NCBI RefSeq assembly: GCF_037975245.1
Contig: NC_092571.1
Span: 6,094,001-6,158,000, forward strand
Length of the DNA stretch: 64,000 nt
Reading direction: 5' to 3'
Source: Apostichopus japonicus
Lineage: Eukaryota > Echinodermata > Holothuroidea > Aspidochirotida > Stichopodidae
Part shown: one piece after another, positions 14,400 to 28,992 of the stretch
How the letters are laid out: each line of letters opens with the position of its first letter
Position numbering within the stretch: position 1 is the stretch's first letter
Program-made: the position numbers and the translations under genes
The notes under the pieces: model-generated
Database searches by the model: none
Told to the model about the DNA's origin: nothing
The model's input: only the letters and a program-made list of their open reading frames with translations

Positions 14400-17300
14400 G
14401 ATTGATCGGTACCGAACATTCGATTGATGTGTACCGCATATATGATTGATCGGTACCGCACATTCGATTGATCGGTACCGAACATCCGATTGATCGGTAC
14501 CGAACATTCTATTGAACGGTACCGAACATTCGATTGATCGGTACCGAACATTCGATTGATCGGTACCGAACATTCGATTGATCAATACCGCACATTCGAT
14601 TGATCGGTACCGCACATTCGATTCATCGGTACGGTACCAAACATTCGATTGTTCGGTATTGCACATTAGTTGATCGGTAACGCACATTCGATTGATGTGT
14701 ACCGCATATTTGATTGATCGGTACCGCACATTCGATTGATCAGTACCGAACATTCGATTGATCGGTACCGAACATTCTATTGATCTGTAACGCACATTCG
14801 ATTGATCGGTACAGCACATTCGATTGTTCGGTACCGCACATTCGATTGATCGGTATCGAACATTCTATTGATCGTTACCGAACATTCGATTGATCGGTAC
14901 CGCACATTCGATTCATCGGTACGGTACCGAACATTCGATTGTTCGGTATCGCACATTAGTTGATCGGTAACGCACATTCGATTGATGTGTACCGCACATA
15001 TGATTGATCGGTACCGCACATTCGATTGATCGGTACCGTACATTCGATTAATCGGTACCGCATATTCGATTGTTCGGTACCGCACATTCGATTGATCAAT
15101 ACCGCACATTCGACTGATCGGTACCGAACATTCGATTGATGTGTACCGCATATATGATTGATCGGTACCGCACATTCGATTGATCAGTGCCGAACATTCG
15201 ATTGATCGGTACCGAACATTCTATTGACCGGTACCGAACATTCGATTGATCGGTACCGCACATTCGATTCATCGGTACGGTACCGAACATTCGATTGTTC
15301 GGTATCGCACATTAGTTGATCGGTAACGCACATTCGATTGATGTGTACCGCATATATGATTGATCGGTACCGCACATTCGATTGATCAGTACCGAACATT
15401 CGATTGATCGGTACCGAACATTCTATTGATCTGTAACGCACATTCGATTGATCGGTACCGCACATTCGATTCATCGGTACCGCACATTCGATTAATCGGT
15501 ACCGCACATTCGATTGATCGGTACCGCACATTCGATTGATCGGTACCGCACATTCGATTGATCGGTAACGAACATTCGATTGATCGGTACCGCATATTCG
15601 ATTGATCGGTACCGAACATTCGATTGATCAATACCGCACATTCGATTGATCGGTACCGAATATTCGATTGATCGGTACCGCACATTCGATTGATCGGTAC
15701 CGCACATTCGATTAATCGGTACCAAACATTCGATTGATCGGTACCAAACATTCGATTGATCGGTACCGCACATTCGATTGATCGGTAACGAACATTCGAT
15801 TGATCGGTACCGCACATTCGATTGATCGGTACCGAACATTCGATTGATCAATACCGCACATTCGATTGATCGGTACCGAACATTCGATTGATCAATACCG
15901 CACATTCGATTGATCGGTACCGCACATTCGATTGATCGGTACCGAATATTCGATTGATCGGTACCGCACATTCGATTGATCGGTACCGCACATTCGATTG
16001 ATCGGTACCGATCATTCGATTGATCGGTACCGAACATTCGATTGATCGGTATCGCACATTCGATTGATCGGTAACGAACATTCGATTGATCAATACCGCA
16101 CATTCGATTGATCGGTACCGCACATTCGATTGTTCGGTACCGCACATTCGATTGATCCGTTTCGAACATTCGATTGATCGGTACCGCACATTCGATTGAT
16201 CGGTACCGCACATTCGATTGATCAATACCGCACATTCGATTGATCGGTACCGCACATTCGATTGATCGGTCCCGCACATTCGATTGATCTGTACCGCACA
16301 TTCGATTGATCGGTACCGCACATTCGATTGATCGGTAACGCACATTCGATTGATCAGTACCGAACATTCGATTGATCGGTACCGAACATTCGATTGATCG
16401 GTAACGCACATTCGATTGATCGGTACCGCACATTCGATTGATCGGTACCGAACATTCGATTGATCGGTACCGAACATTCGATTGATCGGTACCGATCATT
16501 CGATTGATCGGTACCGAACATTCGATTGATCGGTACCGAACATTCGATTGATCGGTACCGAACATTCGATTGATCGGTACCGCACATTCGATTGATCGGT
16601 ACCGACCATTCGATTGATCGGTACCGCACAATCGATTGATCGGTACCGAACATTCGATTGATCGGTACCGAACATTCGATTGATCAATACCGCACATTCG
16701 ATTGATCGGTACCGAACATTCGATTGATCAATACCGCACATTCGATTGATCGGTACCGCACATTCGATTGTTCGGTACCGCACATTCGATTGTTCGGTAC
16801 CGCACATTCGATTGATCCGTATCGAACATTCGATTGATCGGTACCGCACATTCGATTGATCGGTACCGCACATTCGATTGATCAATACCGCACATTCGAT
16901 TGATCGGTACCGCACATTCGATTGATCGGTTCCGAACATTCGATTGATCGGGATCGCACATTCGATTGATCGGTACCGAACATTCGATTGATCGGTACAG
17001 CACATTTGATTGATCGGTACGGAATATTCGATTGATCAATATCGCACATTCGATTGATCGGTACCGCACATTCGATTCATCGGTACCGCACATTCGATTG
17101 ATCGGTACCGCACATTCGATTGATCGTTAACGAACATTCGATTGATCGGTATTGAACATTGGATTGATCGGTAGCGATCATTCGATTGATCGTTACCGAA
17201 CATTCGATTGATCGGTACCGAACATTCGATTGATCGGTACCGAACATTCGATTGATCGGTACCGAACATTCGATTGATCGGTACCGCACATTCGATTGAT

Positions 17301-19391
17301 CGGTATCGAACATTCGATTGATCGGTACCGCACAATCGATTGATCGGTACCGAACATTCGATTGATCGGTACTGAACATTCGATTGATCAATACCGCACA
17401 TTCGATTGATCGGTAACGAACATTCGATTGATCGGTATCGAACATTCGATTGATCGGTACCGCACAATCGATTGATCGGTACCGAACATTCGATTGATCG
17501 GTACTGAACATTCGATTGATCAATACCGCACATTCGATTGATCGGTAACGAACATTCGATTGATCGGTACCACACATTCGATTGATCGGTAACGAACATT
17601 CGATTGATCGGTACCGCACATTCGATTGATCGGTACCGAACATTCGATTGATCAATACCGCACATTCGATTGATCGGTACCGCACATTCGATTGTTCGGT
17701 ACCGCACATTCGATTGTTCGGTACCGCACATTCGATTGATCCGTATCGAACATTCGATTGATCGGTACCGCACATTCGATTGATCGGTACCGCACATTCG
17801 ATTGATCGGTACTGAACATTCGATTGATCAATACCGCACATTCGATTGATCGGTAACGAACATTCGATTGATCGGTACCACACATTCGATTGATCGGTAA
17901 CGAACATTCGATTGATCGGTACCGCACATTCGATTGATCGGTACCGAACATTCGATTGATCAATACCGCACATTCGATTGATCGGTACCGCACATTCGAT
18001 TGTTCGGTACCGCACATTCGATTGTTCGGTACCGCACATTCGATTGATCCGTATCGAACATTCGATTGATCGGTACCGCACATTCGATTGATCGGTACCG
18101 CACATTCGATTAATCGGAACCGCACATTCGATTGATCGGTACCGAACATTCGATTGATCAATACCGCACATTCGATTGATCGGTAACGCACATTCGATTG
18201 ATCGGTACCGCACATTCGATTGATCGGTACCGAACATTCGATTGATCGGTACCGAACATTCGATTGATCGGTACCGATCATTCGATTGATCGGTACCGCA
18301 CATTCGATTGATCGGTACCGCACATTCGATTCATCGGTACCGCACATTCGATTGATCGGTACCGCACATTCGAATGATCGGTACCGCACATTCGATTGAT
18401 CGGTACCGAACATTCGATTGATCGGTAACGCACATTCGATTGATCAGTACCGAACATTCGATTGATCGGTACCGAACATTCGATTGATCGGTAACGCACA
18501 TTCGATTGATCGGTACCGCACATTCGATTGATCGGTACCGAACATTCGATTGATCAATACCGCACATTCGATTGATCGGTACCGAACATTCGATTGATCG
18601 GTACAGCACATTCGACTGATCGGTACCGAACATTCGATTGATGTGTACCGCATATATGATTGATCGGTACCGCACATTCGATTGATCAGTACCGAACATT
18701 CGATTGATCGGTACCGAACATTCTATTGATCGGTACCGAACATTCGATTGATCGGTACCGCACATTCGATTCATCGGTACGGTACCGAACATTCGATTGT
18801 TCGGTATCGCACATTAGTTGATCGGTAACGCACATTCGATTGATGTGTACCGCATATATGATTGATCGGTACCGCACATTCGATTGATCAGTACCGAACA
18901 TTCGATTGATCGGTACCGAACATTCTATTGATCTGTAACGCACATTCGATTGATCGGTACAGCACATTCGATTGTTCGGTACCGCACATTCGATTGATCG
19001 GTATCGAACATTCTATTGATCGGTACCGAACATTCGATTGATCGGTACCGCACATTCGATTCATCGGTACGGTACCGAACATTCGATTGTTCGGTATCGC
19101 ACATTAGTTGATCGGTAACGCACATTCGATTGATGTGTACCGCACATATGATTGATCGGTACCGCACATTCGATTGATCGGTACCGTACATTCGATTAAT
19201 CGGTACCGCATATTCGATTGTTCGGTACCGCACATTCGATTGATCAATACCGCACATTCGATTGATCGGTACCGCACATTCGATTGATCGGTACCGAACA
19301 TTCGATTGATCAATATCGCACATTCGATTGATCGGTACCGAACATGCGATTGATCGGTACCGAACATTCGATTCATCTTTACCGCACATTC
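14400..19391. repeat. Large tandem duplication, copy 2 (4,992 bp)
   Basis: It starts immediately after the CATCTTTACC monomer that ends copy 1 and itself ends with the same monomer near 19,376. 4,974 + 286 - 268 = 4,992, so the length difference is explained by the two block indels. Both junctions fall in the same monomer register, in the shared GCACATTCG string. After 19,391 the sequence restarts as at 7,425. Confidence 0.87.
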
Positions 19392-21593
19392 GATTGATCG
19401 GTACCGCACATTCGATTGATCGGTACCGCACATTCGACTGTTCGGTACCGCACATTCGATTGATCGGTATCGAACATTCGATTGATCGGTACCGCACATT
19501 CGATTGATCGGTACCGCACATATAATTGATCGGTACCGCACATTCGATTGATCGGTACCGCACATTCGATTAATTGGTACCGCACATTCGATTGATCGGT
19601 ACCGAACATCCGATTGATCGGTACAGCACATTTGATTGATCGGTACGGAATATTCGATTGATCAATATCGCACATTCGATTGATCGGTACCGAACATTCG
19701 ATTGATCGGTACCGAACATTCGATTCATCCTGACCGCACATTCGATTGATCGGTACCGCACATTCGACTGTTCGGTACCGCACATTCGATTGATCGGTAT
19801 CGAACATTCGATTGATCGGTACCGCACATTCGATTGATCGGTACCGCACATATAATTGATCGGTACCGCACATTCGATTGATCGGTACCGCACATTCGAT
19901 TAATTGGTACCGCACATTCGATTGATCGGTACCGAACATTCGATCGATCGGTACAGCACATTCGATTGATCGGTACCGAACATTCGGTTGATGTGTACCG
20001 CATATATGATTGATCGGTACCGCACATTCGATTGATCGGTACCGAACATTCGATTGATCGGTACCGAACATTCGATTGAACGGTACCGAACATTCGATTG
20101 ATCGGTACCGAACATTCGATTGATCGGTACCGAATATTCGATTGATCAATACCGCACATTCGATCGATCGGTACCGAACATTCGATTGATCAATATCGCA
20201 CATTCGATTGATCGGTACCGAACATTCGATTGATCGGTACCGAACATTCGATTGGTCGGTACCGCACATTCGATTAATCGGTACCGCACATTCGATTCAT
20301 CGGTACGGTACCGAACATTCGATTGTTCGGTACCGCACATTCGATTGATCGGTACCGCACATTCGATTGATCGGTACCGCACATTCGATTCATCGGTACC
20401 GCACATTCGACTGTTCGGTACCGCACATTCGATTAATCGGTATCGAACATTCGATTGATCGGTACCGCACATTCGATTGATCGGTACCGCACATTCGATT
20501 GATCGATACCTAACATTCGATTGATCGGTACCGAACATTCTATTGATCGGTATCGAACATTCGATTGATCGGTACCGAACATTCGATTGATCAATACCGC
20601 ACATTCGATTGATCGGTACCGCACACTCGATTGATCGGTACCGAATATTCGATTGATCGGTACCGCACATTAAATTGATCGGTACCGAACATTCGATTGA
20701 TCGGTACCGAACATTCGATTGATCAATACCGCACATTCGATTGATCGGTAACGAACATTCGATTGATCGGTACCGAACATTCGATTGATCGGTACCGAAC
20801 ATTCGATTGATCGGTACCGCACATTCGATTCATCGGTACCGCACATTCGATTGATCGGTACCGCACATATGATTGATCGGTACCGCACATTCGATTGATC
20901 GGTACCGCACATTCGATTGATCGGTACCGCACATTCGATTGATCGGTACCGAACATTCGATTGATCGGTACCGAACATTCGATTGATCGATACCGCACAT
21001 TCGATTGATCGGTAACGAACATTCGATTGATCGGTACCGCACATTCGATTAATCGGTAACGAACATTCGATTGATCGGTACCGCATATTCGATTGATCGG
21101 TACCGAACATTCGATTGATCAATACCGCACATTCGATTGATCGGTACCGAACATTCGATTGATCGGTATAGAACATTCGATTCATCGGTAACGCACATTC
21201 GATTGATCGGTACCGCACATTCGATTCATCGGTACGGTACCGAACATTCGATTGTTCGATACCGCACATTCGATTGATCGGTACCGCACATTCGATTGAT
21301 CGGTACCGCACATTCGATTAATCGGTACCGCACATTCGATTGATCGGTACCGAACATTCGATTGATCGGTACAGCACATTCGATTGATCGGTACCGAACA
21401 TTCGATTGATGTGTACCGCATATATGATTGATCGGTACCGCACATTCGATTGATCGGTACCGAACATCCGATTGATCGGTACCGAACATTCTATTGAACG
21501 GTACCGAACATTCGATTGATCGGTACCGAACATTCGATTGATCGGTACCGAACATTCGATTGATCAATACCGCACATTCGATTGATCGGTAAC
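19381..21593. repeat. 11,956-bp block, truncated second copy
   Basis: It matches 7,425-9,637 at offset 11,956, including the rare CATATAATTG, CATCCTGACC, CACACTCG, CATTAAATTG and GTATAGAAC monomers. Homology stops near 21,593, where GTAACGAAC replaces the 27-bp monomer region expected from 9,637. So only 2.2 kb of the 12-kb block was retained or copied. The left 11 bases overlap the end of the preceding 5-kb copy. Confidence 0.85.
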
Positions 21594-22377
21594 GAACATT
21601 CGATTGATCGATACCGCACATTGGATTGATCGGTACCGAACATTCGATTGATCGGTACCGAACATTCGATTGATCGGTAACGAACATTCGATTGATCGGT
21701 ACCGCACATTCGATTGATCGGTACCGAACATTCGATTGATCAATATCGCACATTCGATTGATCGGTACCGAACATTCGATTGATCGGTACCGAAAATTCG
21801 ATTCATCGGTACCGCACATTCGATTGATCGGTACCGCACATTCGATTGATCGGTACCGCACATTCGACTGTTCGGTAACGCACATTCGATTGATCGGTAC
21901 CGCACATATGATTGATCGGTACCGCACATTCGATTGATCGGTACCGCACATTCGATTAATCGGTACCGCACATTCGATTGATCGGTACCGAACATTCGAT
22001 TGATCGGTACAGCACATTCGATTGATCGGTACCGAACATTCGATTGATGTGTACCGCATATATGATTGATCGGTACCGCACATTCGATTGATCGGTACCG
22101 AACATTCGATTGATCGGTACCGAACATTCGATTGAACGGTACCGAACCTTCAATTGATCGGTACCGAACATTCGATTGATCGGTACCGAACATTCGATTG
22201 ATCAATACCGCACATTCGATTGATCGGTACCGAACATTCGATTGATCAATACCGCACATTCGATTGATCGGTACCGCACATTCGATTGATCGGTACAGCA
22301 CATTCGACTGATCGGTACCGAACATTCGATTGATGTGTACCGCATATTTGATTGATCGGTACCGCACATTCGATTGA
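20212..22377. repeat. 2.17-kb tandem pair, copy 1
   Basis: It matches 22,378-24,530. The offset is 2,166 bp up to about 20,560 and 2,122 bp afterwards, because copy 2 lacks two monomers (44 bp) just before the CACACTCG monomer. 2,166 = 98 x 22 + 10 and 2,122 = 96 x 22 + 10, the 10 coming from two 27-bp monomers. It overlaps the truncated block 19,381-21,593. Confidence 0.85.
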
Positions 22378-25300
22378 TCAGTACCGAACATTCGATTGAT
22401 CGGTACCGAACATTCGATTGATCGGTACCGCACATTCGATTAATCGGTACCGCACATTCGATTCATCGGTACGGTACCGAACATTCGATTGTTCGGTACC
22501 GCACATTCGATTGATCGGTACCGCACATTCGATTGATCGGTACCGCACATTCGATTCATCGGTACCGCACATTCGACTGTTCGGTACCGCACATTCGATT
22601 AATCGGTATCGAACATTCGATTGATCGGTACCGCACATTCGATTGATCGGTACCGCACATTCGATTGATCGATACCTAACATTCGATTGATCGGTACCGA
22701 ACATTCTATTGATCGGTATCGAACATTCGATTGATCGGTACCGCACACTCGATTGATCGGTACCGAATATTCGATTGATCGGTACCGCACATTAAATTGA
22801 TCGGTACCGAACATTCGATTGATCGGTACCGAACATTCGATTGATCAATACCGCACATTCGATTGATCGGTAACGAACATTCGATTGATCGGTACCGAAC
22901 ATTCGATTGATCGGTACCGAACATTCGATTGATCGGTACCGCACATTCGATTCATCGGTACCGCACATTCGATTGATCGGTACCGCACATATGATTGATC
23001 GGTACCGCACATTCGATTGATCGGTACCGCACATTCGATTGATCGGTACCGCACATTCGATTGATCGGTACCGAACATTCGATTGATCGGTACCGAACAT
23101 TCGATTGATCGATACCGCACATTCGATTGATCGGTAACGAACATTCGATTGATCGGTACCGCACATTCGATTAATCGGTAACGAACATTCGATTGATCGG
23201 TACCGCATATTCGATTGATCGGTACCGAACATTCGATTGATCAATACCGCACATTCGATTGATCGGTACCGAACATTCGATTGATCGGTATAGAACATTC
23301 GATTCATCGGTAACGCACATTCGATTGATCGGTACCGCACATTCGATTCATCGGTACGGTACCGAACATTCGATTGTTCGATACCGCACATTCGATTGAT
23401 CGGTACCGCACATTCGATTGATCGGTACCGCACATTCGATTAATCGGTACCGCACATTCGATTGATCGGTACCGAACATTCGATTGATCGGTACAGCACA
23501 TTCGATTGATCGGTACCGAACATTCGATTGATGTGTACCGCATCTATGATTGATCGGTACCGCACATTCGATTGATCGGTACCGAACATCCGATTGATCG
23601 GTACCGAACATTCTATTGAACGGTACCGAACATTCGATTGATCGGTACCGAACATTCGATTGATCGGTACCGAACATTCGATTGATCAATACCGCACATT
23701 CGATTGATCGGTAACGAACATTCGATTGATCGATACCGCACATTGGATTGATCGGTACCGAACATTCGATTGATCGGTACCGAACATTCGATTGATCGGT
23801 AACGAACATTCGATTGATCGGTACCGCACATTCGATTGATCGGTACCGAACATTCGATTGATCAATATCGCACATTCGATTGATCGGTACCGAACATTCG
23901 ATTGATCGGTACCGAAAATTCGATTCATCGGTACCGCACATTCGATTGATCGGTACCGCACATTCGATTGATCGGTACCGCACATTCGACTGTTCGGTAA
24001 CGCACATTCGATTGATCGGTACCGCACATATGATTGATCGGTACCGCACATTCGATTGATCGGTACCGCACATTCGATTAATCGGTACCGCACATTCGAT
24101 TGATCGGTACCGAACATTCGATTGATCGGTACAGCACATTCGATTGATCGGTACCGAACATTCGATTGATGTGTACCGCATATATGATTGATCGGTACCG
24201 CACATTCGATTGATCGGTACCGAACATTCGATTGATCGGTACCGAACATTCGATTGAACGGTACCGAACCTTCAATTGATCGGTACCGAACATTCGATTG
24301 ATCGGTACCGAACATTCGATTGATCAATACCGCACATTCGATTGATCGGTACCGAACATTCGATTGATCAATACCGCACATTCGATTGATCGGTACCGCA
24401 CATTCGATTGATCGGTACAGCACATTCGACTGATCGGTACCGAACATTCGATTGATGTGTACCGCATATTTGATTGATCGGTACCGCACATTCGATTGAT
24501 CAGTACCGAACATTCGATTGATCGGTACCGAACATTCTATTGATCGGTACCGAACATTCGATTGATCGGTACCGCACATTCGATTCATCGGTACGGTACC
24601 GAACATTCGATTGTTCGGTATCGCACATTAGTTGATCGGTAACGCACATTCGATTGATGTGTACCGCATATATGATTGATCGGTACCGCACATTCGATTG
24701 ATCAGTACCGAACATTCGATTGATCGGTACCGAACATTCTATTGATCTGTAACGCACATTCGATTGATCGGTACCGCACATTCGATTGTTCGGTACCGCA
24801 CATTCGATTGATCGGTATCGAACATTCTATTGATCGGTACCGAACATTCGATTGATCGGTACCGCACATTCGATTCATCGGTACGGTACCGAACATTCGA
24901 TTGTTCGGTATCGCACATTAGTTGATCGGTAACGCACATTCGATTGATGTGTACCGCACATATGATTGATCGGTACCGCACATTCGATTGATCGGTACCG
25001 TACATTCGATTAATCGGTACCGCATATTCGATTGTTCGGTACCGCACATTCGATTGATCAATACCGCACATTCGATTGATCGGTACCGCACATTCGATTG
25101 ATCGGTACCGAACATTCGATTGATCGGTACCGAACATTCGATTCATCTTTACCGCACATTCGATTGATCGGTACCGCACATTCGATTGATCGGTACCGCA
25201 CATTCGACTGTTCGGTACCGCACATTCGATTGATCGGTACCGCACATATAATTGATCGGTACCGCACATTCGATTGATCGGTACCGCACATTCGATTAAT

Positions 25301-25498
25301 TGGTACCGCACATTCGATTGATCGGTACCGAACATTCGATTGATCGGTACAGCACATTTGATTGATCGGTACGGAATATTCGATTGATCAATATCGCACA
25401 TTCGATTGATCGGTACCGAACATTCGATTGATCGGTACCGAACATTCGATTCATCGGTACCGCACATTCGATTGATCGGTAAAGCACATTCGATTGAT
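22005..25498. repeat. 3,494-bp tandem pair, copy 1
   Basis: It matches 25,499-28,992 at a constant offset of 3,494 bp. 158 x 22 = 3,476; four 27-bp monomers (+20) and two 21-bp monomers (-2) bring this to 3,494. The unit starts at a CGGTACAGCAC monomer (22,005) and ends after a CGGTAAAGCAC monomer (25,477). I saw almost no differences between the copies, and private variants such as CATCTATG (near 23,541 and 27,035) are shared. Confidence 0.92.
22378..24530. repeat. 2.12-kb tandem pair, copy 2
   Basis: It carries the same series as copy 1: 27-bp monomers at 22,467 and 23,354, CACACTCG, CATTAAATTG, GTATAGAAC and the CGAACCTTCAATTG monomer near 24,267. A private change is CATCTATG near 23,541 where copy 1 has CATATATG. 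Homology stops near 24,530. Confidence 0.85.
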
Positions 25499-28400
25499 CG
25501 GTACAGCACATTCGATTGATCGGTACCGAACATTCGATTGATGTGTACCGCATATATGATTGATCGGTACCGCACATTCGATTGATCGGTACCGAACATT
25601 CGATTGATCGGTACCGAACATTCGATTGAACGGTACCGAACCTTCAATTGATCGGTACCGAACATTCGATTGATCGGTACCGAACATTCGATTGATCAAT
25701 ACCGCACATTCGATTGATCGGTACCGAACATTCGATTGATCAATACCGCACATTCGATTGATCGGTACCGCACATTCGATTGATCGGTACAGCACATTCG
25801 ACTGATCGGTACCGAACATTCGATTGATGTGTACCGCATATTTGATTGATCGGTACCGCACATTCGATTGATCAGTACCGAACATTCGATTGATCGGTAC
25901 CGAACATTCGATTGATCGGTACCGCACATTCGATTAATCGGTACCGCACATTCGATTCATCGGTACGGTACCGAACATTCGATTGTTCGGTACCGCACAT
26001 TCGATTGATCGGTACCGCACATTCGATTGATCGGTACCGCACATTCGATTCATCGGTACCGCACATTCGACTGTTCGGTACCGCACATTCGATTAATCGG
26101 TATCGAACATTCGATTGATCGGTACCGCACATTCGATTGATCGGTACCGCACATTCGATTGATCGATACCTAACATTCGATTGATCGGTACCGAACATTC
26201 TATTGATCGGTATCGAACATTCGATTGATCGGTACCGCACACTCGATTGATCGGTACCGAATATTCGATTGATCGGTACCGCACATTAAATTGATCGGTA
26301 CCGAACATTCGATTGATCGGTACCGAACATTCGATTGATCAATACCGCACATTCGATTGATCGGTAACGAACATTCGATTGATCGGTACCGAACATTCGA
26401 TTGATCGGTACCGAACATTCGATTGATCGGTACCGCACATTCGATTCATCGGTACCGCACATTCGATTGATCGGTACCGCACATATGATTGATCGGTACC
26501 GCACATTCGATTGATCGGTACCGCACATTCGATTGATCGGTACCGCACATTCGATTGATCGGTACCGAACATTCGATTGATCGGTACCGAACATTCGATT
26601 GATCGATACCGCACATTCGATTGATCGGTAACGAACATTCGATTGATCGGTACCGCACATTCGATTAATCGGTAACGAACATTCGATTGATCGGTACCGC
26701 ATATTCGATTGATCGGTACCGAACATTCGATTGATCAATACCGCACATTCGATTGATCGGTACCGAACATTCGATTGATCGGTATAGAACATTCGATTCA
26801 TCGGTAACGCACATTCGATTGATCGGTACCGCACATTCGATTCATCGGTACGGTACCGAACATTCGATTGTTCGATACCGCACATTCGATTGATCGGTAC
26901 CGCACATTCGATTGATCGGTACCGCACATTCGATTAATCGGTACCGCACATTCGATTGATCGGTACCGAACATTCGATTGATCGGTACAGCACATTCGAT
27001 TGATCGGTACCGAACATTCGATTGATGTGTACCGCATCTATGATTGATCGGTACCGCACATTCGATTGATCGGTACCGAACATCCGATTGATCGGTACCG
27101 AACATTCTATTGAACGGTACCGAACATTCGATTGATCGGTACCGAACATTCGATTGATCGGTACCGAACATTCGATTGATCAATACCGCACATTCGATTG
27201 ATCGGTAACGAACATTCGATTGATCGATACCGCACATTGGATTGATCGGTACCGAACATTCGATTGATCGGTACCGAACATTCGATTGATCGGTAACGAA
27301 CATTCGATTGATCGGTACCGCACATTCGATTGATCGGTACCGAACATTCGATTGATCAATATCGCACATTCGATTGATCGGTACCGAACATTCGATTGAT
27401 CGGTACCGAAAATTCGATTCATCGGTACCGCACATTCGATTGATCGGTACCGCACATTCGATTGATCGGTACCGCACATTCGACTGTTCGGTAACGCACA
27501 TTCGATTGATCGGTACCGCACATATGATTGATCGGTACCGCACATTCGATTGATCGGTACCGCACATTCGATTAATCGGTACCGCACATTCGATTGATCG
27601 GTACCGAACATTCGATTGATCGGTACAGCACATTCGATTGATCGGTACCGAACATTCGATTGATGTGTACCGCATATATGATTGATCGGTACCGCACATT
27701 CGATTGATCGGTACCGAACATTCGATTGATCGGTACCGAACATTCGATTGAACGGTACCGAACCTTCAATTGATCGGTACCGAACATTCGATTGATCGGT
27801 ACCGAACATTCGATTGATCAATACCGCACATTCGATTGATCGGTACCGAACATTCGATTGATCAATACCGCACATTCGATTGATCGGTACCGCACATTCG
27901 ATTGATCGGTACAGCACATTCGACTGATCGGTACCGAACATTCGATTGATGTGTACCGCATATTTGATTGATCGGTACCGCACATTCGATTGATCAGTAC
28001 CGAACATTCGATTGATCGGTACCGAACATTCTATTGATCGGTACCGAACATTCGATTGATCGGTACCGCACATTCGATTCATCGGTACGGTACCGAACAT
28101 TCGATTGTTCGGTATCGCACATTAGTTGATCGGTAACGCACATTCGATTGATGTGTACCGCATATATGATTGATCGGTACCGCACATTCGATTGATCAGT
28201 ACCGAACATTCGATTGATCGGTACCGAACATTCTATTGATCTGTAACGCACATTCGATTGATCGGTACCGCACATTCGATTGTTCGGTACCGCACATTCG
28301 ATTGATCGGTATCGAACATTCTATTGATCGGTACCGAACATTCGATTGATCGGTACCGCACATTCGATTCATCGGTACGGTACCGAACATTCGATTGTTC

Positions 28401-28992
28401 GGTATCGCACATTAGTTGATCGGTAACGCACATTCGATTGATGTGTACCGCACATATGATTGATCGGTACCGCACATTCGATTGATCGGTACCGTACATT
28501 CGATTAATCGGTACCGCATATTCGATTGTTCGGTACCGCACATTCGATTGATCAATACCGCACATTCGATTGATCGGTACCGCACATTCGATTGATCGGT
28601 ACCGAACATTCGATTGATCGGTACCGAACATTCGATTCATCTTTACCGCACATTCGATTGATCGGTACCGCACATTCGATTGATCGGTACCGCACATTCG
28701 ACTGTTCGGTACCGCACATTCGATTGATCGGTACCGCACATATAATTGATCGGTACCGCACATTCGATTGATCGGTACCGCACATTCGATTAATTGGTAC
28801 CGCACATTCGATTGATCGGTACCGAACATTCGATTGATCGGTACAGCACATTTGATTGATCGGTACGGAATATTCGATTGATCAATATCGCACATTCGAT
28901 TGATCGGTACCGAACATTCGATTGATCGGTACCGAACATTCGATTCATCGGTACCGCACATTCGATTGATCGGTAAAGCACATTCGATTGAT
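25499..28992. repeat. 3,494-bp tandem pair, copy 2
   Basis: The internal junction joins the CGGTAAAGCAC monomer (25,477) to the CGGTACAGCAC start monomer (25,499). At the end of copy 2 the same AAAG monomer (28,971) is followed by a CGACTGTTC monomer at 28,993, probably the original right neighbour. The near-absence of differences makes this one of the youngest duplications in the window. Confidence 0.92.
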
